A DNA stretch of 64,000 nt, from assembly GCA_021396245.1 (NCBI GenBank), contig WNYE01000003.1:62001-126000 (forward strand). The letters run 5' to 3'. Of this stretch, positions 14,501 to 25,776 are shown one piece after another. Origin of the DNA: Sporothrix humicola (Eukaryota; Ascomycota; Sordariomycetes; Ophiostomatales; Ophiostomataceae). The notes below the pieces were generated by a model. That model was not told the DNA's origin, ran no database searches, and worked only from the letters and a program-made list of their open reading frames with translations. The position numbers were made by a program, and so were the translations under genes. Numbering within the stretch: the first letter of the stretch is position 1; each line of letters begins with the position of its first letter.

Positions 14501-17500
14501 TCTTACTCGCCAGAGCTGCCACGGCCTCCCGTCTTTTGCTTCAACTCGGCACGATGCATCAAGCTCGGAGAAGCTCTGGACGATGAGCAAGGGGAGGCCA
14601 TGCGAAAGAACGAAAGAGGCGTAGCAAACCAGGCATGCAGGCGACAACGACAACAAACTGTCGACAAAAGAAAATATGACGAGTGCAGGGTGCAAGTGCA
14701 GAGTTGCATTCAGTGCTGTTTCACTGGATGCACTGTGCCCACCCATTTTCCCTCTCAAGCCACTGATCCCCACATTCACTTTACAGCGCCTGGTCTGGCC
14801 TTCATTACTGCCTTCCAGCGGCTCAGCGGATGGGCACCGGTTGCTTGCCTGTGCCATATTCTCGCCGCCAGTGGTGCTCGCCGGTTTGCCTGTTGGATAT
14901 ATTAATAGATGAGAGTATGAATCTACAGAATCTTCGGGATATGTTAGAATTGACTGCTGTGTGCAAGTGAAGAAGGCCTCAAATCATTAAAGTTTTAGTT
15001 GATATTTCTCGGGCAGTGCGCTATTTTACAGCGTATTACTTGGCCGACAGGGCCTGGAGATAATGAGCCTCCTTCCTCGTCATATTGGCCCAGGCTCTAG
15101 ATAACACGACGAGAACGACATGCTTCTGCAACAGATTGTAGCTGCGAGCCTGTTTCTTTGCCTGTCTCTGTCACTTTTCCTTGTGCTCGGATGTAACTTA
15201 AGACGCGGCTTAAGATGCAGCGATTGCAGCGAGCGGATTATGCAATTCGCCAGTTCTTTTGCTTGATGTTGCACCCGCGGGTTCCCTCCATTGGCTGCAT
15301 TGGCCGGCTGGGAGGGAAGGAGAGCTCCAAATCGAACCACGGGACCATGTTTGAGAGACGAGATGGAGGGAAGGAGCGATGGGCAGCGGTAAATGACGAT
15401 GACACGAAGGAAAGAGAGCTCAAAGGTGAATAAATGGATTTTCAGATGAATGAATAACATATAAGTGTCAAACCAATCTATTCTGTTCGAGTATTGCTCA
15501 ACGATGTGAGCATCTTGACCAAGACAATAAAAATGCAATTTCGGGCACGAAGGCGGCAAGGAACACGGGGAGGTTGTGTTGGAGAAACGCAGCAAGAACA
15601 GAACAAACAATGGCAAGCCGCTTCTCGAAACATGCAGTACGCATTCACAGTACATATAACTGCAGGGCCGCAGAAGCAGGCTACATGGGATAAATGGCAG
15701 GCATTGGTTGTGCCAACATTGGTGAATTGGTGTGCATGTCGAAGCTGCAACTGGGCAACGAAACGACTGCTCAAATTGATATATCAATGGCAGTCTTGGT
15801 CTTTATTTCATTTTATTCACGACTTTGTTGCACAAGTACTTGGATCTCACTTTGCCAGTGACAAGGCTAGCACGTTTCTTTTTTTGGCAAGTCGAGGGTC
15901 CCTTACTCGGCATAATGCAGGATCGACGAAACATGGCATAAGAGGAATATGATAAAGCACATCCTCACACGTAAAATGGCAAAAAAGGAGAACAAAACGT
16001 CAGAGCTCAACGCCTCAGTCTCGCCCGGCCGCGCACTCCACCCACCTTATCCCGAGGAGAATAAACACTTAAACACACACTTACACACGTAGAATCTTAA
16101 TACCCTCTCTTAAACAAAACGAACACACGGGGCGGGATGACCAGCCAATCGATGGCGTCGAGACTTGCAGAAAATAGATTGCGGTGCCTGGTTGATCACC
16201 CTCGGGCCACCTCTCGAGCACGAACGGATCACGGCCTGCCGTCCTCTATCAAAAATAGCTGCATGCTCCATCTGTTCATTCATTCACCCCAATCCATTCC
16301 ATTGGCTGCAATATTCGGGATTGGACTGGATTGAATAGAAAGCATCTTTTGTTTTATATCAATTGTCGGCCAGGACATGGCCCCGGCCAGGCCCAGGACC
16401 AGAGCTTGATTGCGGTAATATGTGTGTGATATGTTTGCCGGCTGCTTGTTGGATATTGGGGTAAGGCCATGGCCCTTTCTTTGTCTGACGTAGAAACGAC
16501 GACAGAAGCAAAGGCGAGAATTCAAAGAGGCTCTGGGCGGCCTCGTCAGTCTGGGCAAGTGCCAATCCGCATGTATTATTGCCTCCCAACATTCTCGTCT
16601 GCTTCTCGTCGTCTTCTGGAAAGTAGAGGCCCGCAATAATTCAAGTGTAGGATATTAATATGTGACTGAAATAAGACACCGTATTCGCCATGGCTGCCAC
16701 GCTATTGTTGCCATTGCTGCCATGCCATTCGACCAATTGACTCCCCATCTGACTCCGTTACGTCGTCATACGTCCATCGCTCCTTCCTTCCCCTTTCACG
16801 GCGCCCCATCTCGTGGCTTGCGTGGGAACGAAACGCTAGGTTTATTTCCCAAAAGGAAATGACGGGCGCCAAACCAACGTGGCGAGCCAAAAAGGAACAA
16901 AAGGAACAAGTGCGAAAGACCAGAGGAACAGGGAACAAAAAGAGAAGGAACGAAACGAACAAACGAACAAACACAAAAGGCGCGAACAAGGCGAGACTAG
17001 CAAGGAAAGAGAAAGGAACCTCCAGAGACCCAAAAAAAAAAACGAGAAAAAGCTGACCTTTTCCCCAGAAGGAAAGGAAATACGGAGATCGAAAGACCTG
17101 GGGTGATTCCGCGCCAGGGCTTCCTTCCTCCAAGACACCAACCAATGCCCCCAATGTGCCCCCCAGAAACGGCTAAACCGCTTTAGGACAGGCGATCCTG
17201 TCATGTGTTCCTAAAATTCATGAAAGGCGCCGGGTGCAAGAAATAAAATAAAATAAAAGAAGGGACCAGCAAGAGAAAAAAGGACAGGTGAAAAACGATC
17301 CAGGCTGATAATAAAATGGGAAATCGTTGCGCCATGCCTCTTGCCTCGTCGTTTTTCACTTTCGCTTTCTGGGGCCTCGTTCCCTCCCCCTTCCCACTTT
17401 ATCATTACCCCGGGGGGAAAGGTGAAAGGGGAAGAAACGCGGCGCGCGGTGCTGGGGCACATTTGGGGAAGATGGGTCCCATCGCTTCCATCGCTCCTTC

Positions 17501-20029
17501 TTTGATTTTGTGCAGGAAAGAACGCCGCCAGGTCCGCCAAGTGGCTTCCTCCACGCCGGCGCCTGCGGGAGTCTACTTGCCTATGTACTTCCCCCGACCG
17601 GTCGTGGGTCGTGGCTTCTGGATTCGGTCTTCTTTATCGATGATGTATTTACTTTCTTTTTGTTGTCTTCTTTGCTTCCGTTCTTTCCTTCTTTCGCCTC
17701 TCTTGCCTCTGCTGTCGGTCGGCTGCCCACAATATTGGGTGTGCACTCCTTCCGCACTTTAGCGTCGTTCCTACCCCGTAAATCCGTGGTCATCGCGCTA
17801 GCTCTTTCCCTGTCTCTCGCTCCCACAACGAGAAATCGATACGGAGCAGTCTCGCGTCCTTTTACCCCATAATTAAGGTCTCCGTGCAGACACCGTGCCC
17901 GCTCGCACTGTACTCTGTACGCTGCATGGCCTGGCATTTTGCGTCTGCTTTCACTAAATACTGACAATTTTGTTCAAGAGGAACAGCAACGTTCGCCGTC
18001 CTTTCGGAAAGCAACTGCGACGTCCAACATTAGTGTCCAAGTCAGGCAGGCACTGCCTTGCGCCAAGAGCAAACAGAAAAATAAAAAGATACGGCAACGG
18101 CTTTGGGACAGCCATACGACGTATACGGAATACATATGGACTCTTCGTAGACCGAGTTTTCCATTTTGTCCCATACCCCGAATGCCATAGTGATTCTCCA
18201 GCGTACGTCTGTTGTCTCTCAGTTTCTGCATCTTGACCGGTCTCAAGTAACAAAGTACGGAAGCACTACGTTGAGTCAAGCTGCAGAAAAGAAGCTGCAT
18301 GTATCCCAGAGCTACCCAGAGTTTGAAATCCGATGGAACGTCCTGGGCCTTCTGGTTTTAGCTGCACTGCAGCTGCTGTGAGCGGCAGGAGAGCCAGTTG
18401 CTCCTTCCTCTCGCTGCCCTTTTGCTCCATCGCTCTTTCTGCTTTCTGATGTTGCGTGTTTTTCCCTAGCACAAACCCTTGGATGACCCACGCAAAGTCG
18501 CATGCTTGCAGCACGCAGCCAGCACGCACCCACCCCAAGCAAATCCCACCCACGCTCCACGCACCACCCATGCTCCTGCTTTCTTTTTTGCAGTTGTCTC
18601 TTTCTTTTGTCTCGTTCTTTTCTGGGTCCCACACCTGCAAATAAAAAAATTGGGGCACCAGCTTGCAGCCCTGTTCGCTCACTGGCCAATTGACCCACCT
18701 GCACGCCGGGCGCAGCCAATAAGGATCCAGATTGTGAACTCCGTATGGGGAAAGTGGGAAACTGACGAGAGCAAGTCGAGGATTGAGGAAAGAGAAAACG
18801 GCGCTGCACTTTTTCTCCCGCCGTTCTTTCCTTCTCTTTTACTTATGTTGCTGATGGAGCTTTCTCAAATGAACAGGGACTCTGCAGTAGCGCGGGCGCT
18901 CTTATTTTTGTAGCTATCGGAGAGACCAACAAGAAGTGCATTGTTGTGTTGCTGTCGTCCTCGGCATGCAAAAACGTCAACTGCAGGTCGAGGTCGGCCG
19001 AATTCAGGTTGAGAGAGGCGTCTGCCCCGATATGTTTATTTTTTCACAGTGATTATCTGTTATCAGAGTGGCAGATTCTCACGCCATATCGTCTACCTCG
19101 AAACACAACTGCTCTTTCCCTCGTCGTCATACGAGGTGCCTGCCATTGTTGGCAATTGCCCAGCCGCCGTCTTCTTCCGGCTCGTTCTTTCCTCAAGCTC
19201 TCCCATTGCAGTTAGGAAAAGTCTGGAGAGATCGCACTTGCTCCATTCGAGCCCCAGCTTGTGGACACGAACCACATGAAATGCACGCACCGCATTCTGC
19301 ATTCTGCATTCAAGCAGCACACACAGACGCAGACAGGCAGGCACACTGCAGAAGCAGCGACCTTCTTTCCCCTGGTTGCATCTACATTATTACTAGGTGT
19401 GTGGGTGTCAGAATACCAGAGTGTGCTCCGTCCCTCGTAGCGTGTAATGCCAACTGGATCCCACTATGGCTTGGGCCAGGGGTCTCTTTCTTTTCTCCTT
19501 TCCCTCGTTCGCTCTTTCCTCGCTCTCGTCCTTTCCTCTTTTACGTCTAGTCTGGCACTTGTACTGGTGACCTCTCCGTGGCTCCTGCACTTCCCCACAC
19601 TGTGCTCTTGGGAAGGCACGATTCGCAACGTTTTTACCCATCAAAGGCAATCGCTCTTTAATTCCAGTGTTCTGATTTGCCTCTCTCCTTTCGCTGAAGT
19701 AGCAGACGCTATCCTTCCAGATGTACTCCGTACTTTCTCTCTCACAGTACAACTTCGTATCTGACCTTCTCCAGAGTCCCACACGCCCCCTTCCTATTCC
19801 ACCCCCATACTCTCTATCTGCTAGCTTCCCCAACTAGGCCCCAGCGCCCCTAAGCCGAGAAGAACCTCGCGCTGCCACACAACGGGGGGCGGGTAGGCAC
19901 CTGGGGGGAAGCCCTAGCACTTTTTGAGAAAGAGCGAGAGCGCCGAAAGGTACGCCGCCGCAGATGCGCGGACTCCAAGGAAGCTACCCATTTTCATAGT
20001 GGGAGGTTCTGTCTTGAGACTTGGGGTCC

Positions 20030-20829
20030 TGCTGTTTTTTTTTTCTGCCAGTCGCAACTACTCTTTTCCTTTTTTCGCCTTCCTCCGTTTGTTCTTGCCT
20101 TCTTTCTTTCCTTCCCAACTTCTTCTTCACACCTTCTTACTCGGCGACAGTGTTGATTGGGGAATTTCTGTTTCCTTTGCCTCTTTTTTTTCCCCTTTTT
20201 CTTTTTGACATTTCCATTTCTTCTGTCAATCATCACATTCCCATCTCCTATCATTACGGATCGGCCGACACAGCTGCCAGTATTACAATTTGAGTCACTG
20301 TGGTGCGCACACCAACGAAAAGCGGCTCTTTTCCCCTTCCTTACCCCAACGCTCGTCGACAGCACCGCAATTCGCTCTGATCGCACGGCAAACAAATCAA
20401 CATCATTCACATCGACCGATTTCGACAGATTACGCATTGTCGACACTTATTTCTGTTTCTTTTTTCTGGGACCTGGATTTCGTCGTCCGTCCATAATTAT
20501 TCGCACTTTTATTCCCTGGATTTTTGGCTGGCCATTTGAACCAGTTCGAAACAATCTGCGATCTCGACAGTTCATGGCCTGCTCTTCATCAACGGCATCC
20601 TCATCACCAACTGCAGCCGCCCTCGCCGCTGTCTCCTTCTCTTAAGGCCTATTCCTTTTCCCGGAACGGATATCAATAGCTCAAGACATCCGTCTTTACA
20701 TCTCTTTTACCCTGGACGACTGGATGCAACCATTTTTTTTCTTTCACTTTCACTCCAAAAGCCTCACCTTAGTCTCATCCGTTCACCGTCCGACCACTCG
20801 CTCACCACCCCGCTCACGCAACCGCCATC
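20030..20829 (+). promoter_or_regulatory. CT-rich promoter and leader of the C2H2 regulator
   Basis: The plus strand becomes strongly pyrimidine-rich from about 20,030 to 20,220 and again near 20,440-20,480 and 20,730-20,760. This is typical of fungal promoters and 5' leaders just upstream of transcription starts. The orientation fits the zinc-finger gene beginning at 20,830. At least two short upstream ORFs lie in it and are listed separately. The actual transcription start cannot be read from sequence alone. Confidence 0.5.
20574..20645 (+). other. Upstream ORF 1 (23 codons)
   Basis: A short ORF opens at ATG 20,574 and closes at TAA 20,643-20,645, about 185 nt before the main start. The peptide is Ser/Ala-rich. 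It matters only if the transcript begins upstream of it, in which case it could affect re-initiation at the main start. Confidence 0.35.
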
Positions 20830-20855
20830 ATGACTGCCTTGGACCTGGGGCTTGA
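20724..20855 (+). other. Upstream ORF 2 (43 codons) overlapping the main start
   Basis: An ORF opens at ATG 20,724, out of frame with the main start at 20,830, and ends at TGA 20,853-20,855, that is 26 bases inside the main coding sequence. Overlapping upstream ORFs usually lower translation of the main ORF because ribosomes that use them pass the main start. Its use depends on the transcript start and on the context of the ATG. Confidence 0.4.
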
Positions 20856-23800
20856 CCTCTCCTTCAGCCCGCTTGGAAACGATCTGGCCATGTCTCCCTC
20901 TACACCAATAGACGCCAACACAATAAACGAAGATGCTGGTAAGTGAATGCTTTCCCCCTCTGCTTTTGTGCTTACCAACCACCCTCCAGTCGCTCGCTTG
21001 TTGCGGCTGCTCTTTACCTTGCATTTTCTCTCTTTCTAGGCCGACGAACCACGCAATACCATACGAAGACCATTCGTAACTGACCCGCGGACCTCTTTCA
21101 GGTTCAACAATCACAGTAAACACAAGAGTGCCGGCAGCACCATCAGCAGCGTCGGCAACAGCACCAGGAGCTACGCCCACATCAGCAGCAGCACCAGCAG
21201 GACAGTTTCCCGCACCAAAGACAGACAAGCCGCGGCCGCACGTTTGCACAACTTGCCAGCGGTCCTTTGCTCGGCTGGAGCATCTGAAGCGCCATGAGCG
21301 GTCCCACACCAAAGAGAAGCCGTTTGAGTGCGACCAGTGCACAAGGTGCTTTGCGCGGCGTGATTTGCTCCTGCGGCACCAGCAGAAGTTGCACCAGGCC
21401 ACCACCGCACCCGCACGGCCACGGAACCGGAGAGAAAGTACTACCGGAGTGGCCCCCAGTCGCGCACGGAAGAGCAGCATGGCGAGCACAAATGGTTCTG
21501 GCTCCGTCGCTGCTTCACTTCTCAACGGCGCAAATGGCGTGAACGGCAATGCCGCAAACAACCAGATGCGGCCCCGTGCCAATACCATCAGCCATCTGGA
21601 TGCTTCCGCAATGCACTTTATGGGAGGCGGCCCAGCCAACGCAGCCATTGCACGAGGCATGCCGCCCGGCGTCCACAGCCGGCATCCCAGCCTTGCCGGC
21701 CTGCCAATGCACAATATGGAGCAGATCCCAATGCAGACAAATGCCTTTGTCGGCGGAATGTCGTCGGCCATGGGCCATCGCGGAATGAACCACGGACTTC
21801 CTAGATTGGATACCCATGGCCTTAACACCCTGGACTTCTCGGGTGGCATGCGGACTGCACCGTTGAACAACTCTACCATGTTCAACTCGGACTTTGACTT
21901 TGGCACCTCATCATATGGCCACAGTGCTTCGGGTACCACCATCAACCCCAGCGCCCTGCAGTACAGCGACTCCCCCCATTCCGCCAACCTTGACCCCACT
22001 GCCATCTATGACCGGATGAATACCTACAACGACATGAATCAGACCCGGGACAGCTTTAGCTGGCTGACTGGTCTGACTGGCCCGAACGGATTCACTTCTG
22101 CCATTGACGAGAATGCCATCGACGGTTCCTCGCCGTCTGCCATTAGCACCGGCAGCCAGAGCGGCATCAGTGATGTGATGCTGGATGGCTCCAACAACCT
22201 CGGCCTCAATGGCGCACACGCTGTCACTATGGCGCCGCCTGTCTCCTCTGCTTCGCACACTCTCCCGGCCACAACTCTCTCCATGTGGCCGACAAATGGC
22301 AACATGGTCCACCAACAGTTGAACCAGAACAACTTTGGCCTGGATTTTGGAACCACCTCCTTTTCGGACCTCCTTGGTGGCCTACCCTTGTCCCCCAACG
22401 GTCTTCAAAACGTGCACACTCCTTTGACTGCTACCACCACTGCTCCTGGCAACACCGATACCTACTTCTCGGCAACCCCTCCGTCGTCTCTGACTGCTGC
22501 TAGCCCCTCGATGATGTCGACGCTGAACCATGCTGCTTTTAACCAGGCCATGAGCCTTAATGGAGGCACGGCCCCAGAAACGCCCAATTCTATGAATGGC
22601 AGCAATAGTGTCAGCAGCAACGGCCCGAACCACCGCCACCACCAGGCTTCGTTGAACACCAGCTCACCAGTTTCCACTATTACAGATGCAACAAGGCTGG
22701 CAATCGTAAACGCTCTCAACTCAGCAGGATCCCAGACCTCTCCCTTTGGAATGCGCAAATACTCCTTTAACGGATCCGCTACCGCCCCAGGACTCTCCGC
22801 GACCCCCGAGCAATCCGTCCCGACGACCATGGACCTCCAGAAATACGTCGGCGCGTACCTTCGCTACTTTCAACCGCACTTTCCCTTTCTCCACGTCCCG
22901 ACAATCTCCTTCGATGTCCAGTCCAACGGATCCCTTCGCGGCGGATACGGCTCCAACACCGTCGGCGGCAGCGGCTGCCTGATCCTGTCCATGGCCGCCA
23001 TCGGCGCCCTCTACGAACTCGAGCACGACCAGTCACGCATCCTCTTTACCATGGCCAAGCGCATGATCCAACTGTACCTCGATGAACGGCGCAAGGCCAA
23101 CGTCCGCAAGGCCGACTTCCGCCGCACCCCCAACGGCGACCAGATGCAGCAGCAGCAAAGCGACGGCTCTTCCGACACACCCGTGTGGCTTGTGCAGGCG
23201 ATGCTCCTCAACGTCATATATGGCCACAATGGCTCGGATAAGCGTGCTGGTGAAATTGCCGCCACGCACTGTGCTGCATTGGTTAGTCTTGCACAGGGCG
23301 CGGAACTCCTTCAGCCCACTCGCGTGGAGCCTTCGGCGGATGATTTTGACCTCTCCATGAGCGACGTGATTGAGCCCAGCAACCTCTGGAACACCGACGA
23401 TGGTTCGTCCAATTCGGCATCGAAGGCGGCCAAGGACGAGGCACAGTGGCTTCGCTGGAAATCGATGGAAGAGCGCAAGCGGACCCTGTACGCCATTTTC
23501 GTTTTCTCGAGCCTGCTGGTGTCTTCGTACAACCACACTCCGGCGCTCACCAACTCTGAGATCATGCTCGACCTGCCTTGCGATGAGGAATTTTTTGCAG
23601 CCACGACCTGTGCTGAATTTATGGCCAAGGGTGGCATTGCAGCGGCAAACCACAACCGTATGACTTTCCACGAAGCGCTGGGCGACCTCCTGCGTGCCAG
23701 TGAGAAGCAAATGCGCCGCCGCGACAGTGTCAACCCGGATGGCAGCAACGACACCCAGAGCGAGCTGAAGCCCAGCACTTTTGGCTGCTTCATTCTGATC

Positions 23801-24895
23801 AACGCCCTGCACAATTACATTTGGGAGACCCGCCAGCGCCACCACAACAAGGTCTGGACGAATGAGGAGACCGAGAAGATGCACCGTCACATCGAGCCTG
23901 CCCTGGAGGCGTGGCACCGCGCATGGACGTACAACAAGAACCGCCACTCGAGCAACACGATGGATGTGACCGATCTGTCTGCGGCTGTGAGCGCCGACCC
24001 AATTTCGGTTGACTCAATTCCCCTCCTGGATCTGGCCTACGTTCGTCTGTTTGTGAACCTTGCCCGGTCCAAGGAGAAGTTCTGGCAGCGCAACTGGGAC
24101 GGACTCGCTGAGGAGCTTTGCCACGGTCGCGAAATTGTCCAGCACGCCGAGCAATCGCCCGCTTCCAACGCCGAGTCTGCCGTGACCGACCCGTCCTCCG
24201 ACCTTTCCGGCCACGCATCGTCCGTTTTCATCGACTCGCCCGCCACACAGCTTTCAGCTTCGCCTGACTTTGGCGCCGGCAAGTTCCAGAGCCCCGCTGG
24301 CCAGCTCGGCGCTGGACAGGGACAATCGACCCGCACAACCTCGCGCCGCGAGAAGCATCTCAGAAAAGCCGCCTTATATGCAGTCGAAGCCCTCTCAATG
24401 TCGAACAAGGTCTGTTATACGCTGGCCGACTTTGCCAACCGGGAGCTGCCGCTGCAGTCGGCTCTGTGTGTCTTTGACTGTGCGCAGGTGCTGGCGGAAT
24501 GGGTTGCGACTCTTCAGGACCGGGTTGGCCGCTATCTCGGCGTTCTTGACCAGGACGTCGACCTCAACCAGGTGCCGGCCATTATGCTCCTCGAGGACGA
24601 AGATGGCAAGCTGCTGGCTAAGATTAAGGAGATTCTAAGCGCCGCGGAGATGACCATGAACTTGGACATTGCCAACGGTACGGGCAACGCTGTGGCCGGT
24701 ATCTCGACTCGCATGGCGTCGCGGATGCAAATGGGCGAGCAGATTGGATACGGAGCCAAGATTCTTAGCGTCACTGCCTACACTCTGGGCAAGGCGTCCG
24801 TCTGGCCGGTCACCCACCTTATGGCCGAATGCCTCGAAAACCACGCCAGCCACATGCGCGCGCGCGCCGAGAAGTCGATCCTGGCTTGCGATTAG
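20830..24895 (+). CDS. C2H2 zinc-finger / fungal-specific transcription factor
   Basis: Two exons, 20,830-20,938 and 21,102-24,895, encode about 1,300 residues. The intron (163 nt) starts GTAAGT, ends CAG and has a CTGAC-type branch site; joining it keeps the frame. Residues about 85-134 hold two adjacent C2H2 fingers (C-x2-C...H-x3-H, then C-x2-C...H-x4-H) joined by a HTKEKPFEC linker, the arrangement of the Adr1/Rsf2/Tda9 group in yeast. A long Ser/Asn/Gly/Thr-rich low-complexity region follows. From about residue 610 comes the fungal-specific regulatory domain (PF04082-like), beginning LQKYVGAYLRYFQPHFPFLH. This is a nuclear DNA-binding regulator. In this architecture family the yeast members act in carbon-source and respiratory control; the target genes here are unknown. 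The gene sits downstream of an exceptionally long gene-free region, which suggests complex regulation. Confidence 0.9.
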
Positions 24896-25776
24896 ATGCA
24901 GCACCCTAGACACCAATCGTTTCCTTTCCAACTGCCACCGGCCTTTGCATATACGGCTCCTCCCTTCCACGTACAAACGGTTCAACCCCGTTATCGGTTT
25001 TTAGCAACACAATGGGCCTTCCCTCCACTTTTTATCAGCTTCGATCCTTTATCTCCGCGATGATTTACGGCCTCTTTTTGGAATATCTGGTCGGCATCGT
25101 CTCGTTTACGATTCGAAAAAAATACCGGCGGCGGACTTCTGTCTTTTTTATTAGTTTCTTGGATTTGTACCCGTTTTTGTAATTGTTTCTCTTCTTTGGA
25201 TTTTCGTCTCCTTTTTTTCTATTTGTGGTTTATTTGTTACCGGTGTTTTCTTCTTCTTTTATTTTGTTATCTTTTTTGTTGTAAAAATAAAATGAGCGAC
25301 AGCGGCAGGCCAAAATGGAATCCTGTCTGGGCTGTGGGACGAGATGAGGCGAGAAAGAAGGCAGTCCAGGGTCAAGAAGACCAGACTCGAAGCCTTTGCC
25401 TACTTGCGAATACCCTCCGTTACGATGGACGTGTTATATACTATATATTATTATGAATTCTAGAGTTAGAAACACTGATTTCAATGCTTGCTTCGGACCG
25501 TCTGTGATCTGTGACATGCTGTGCATTGTGTGGTGATAATCCTGGAGCACTTTCCTGTTTTGACCTGTGATACGACCCCGAATGCGCTACTGAATTTAGC
25601 AAGTCCAGGCGATGAATGGTGTGGGTAGCGACTGCCGATAAGAGCGTCCCCGCATACAGTGCAGTGTCTTTGTCGCCTTCCAAGTCTAGATCTAACCTCC
25701 GCACTTTGTCTCCTCTTTTTTTTACTTCAATTAAATGTAGAACAACAATATCGAGACGGGCATCGACAACATCAAC
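24896..25776. other. Intergenic: 3' UTR of the C2H2 gene and promoter of the next regulator
   Basis: No gene is visible. The left part is T-rich with runs such as those near 25,200-25,280, consistent with a 3' UTR and polyadenylation region. The right part, from about 25,440, is the likely promoter of the Zn2Cys6 gene starting at 25,777. A possible 3' splice site (TTAAATGTAG, ending 25,740) lies 36 bases before that ATG, so an upstream leader exon is possible. Confidence 0.5.

Larger units (their letters stand above)
1..20029. other. Long gene-free region (about 20 kb)
   Basis: I find no convincing protein-coding gene here. The open frames are short (235 codons at most), low in complexity, rich in Ser/Pro/Cys/Phe or basic runs, carry no recognisable domain, and do not join across plausible introns. 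Base composition is mixed rather than uniformly AT-rich, so it does not look like a repeat destroyed by RIP; only about 3,300-3,560 and 14,240-14,300 are clearly AT-rich. CT-rich patches on the plus strand (about 5,290-5,340, 5,870-5,930, 7,675-7,735, 14,460-14,520, 17,640-17,710, 19,490-19,555) and on the minus strand (about 6,400-6,480, 16,880-17,060) resemble the pyrimidine tracts often found near fungal transcription starts. The simplest reading is a large upstream regulatory domain of the C2H2 regulator at 20,830, possibly with non-coding transcripts. An undetected multi-exon orphan gene cannot be excluded. Confidence 0.6.

Noticed and set aside
15080..15787. Minus-strand open frame of 235 codons, the longest in the gene-free region
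   Set aside because: The content is Ser/Cys/Pro/Leu-rich without a domain or signal logic, there are no flanking splice partners, and another long frame overlaps it on the opposite strand.
20764..22005. 413-codon open frame antisense to the C2H2 gene
   Set aside because: It mirrors the coding frame of the zinc-finger gene, whose fingers, intron and regulatory domain are unmistakable. The antisense product has no recognisable content.
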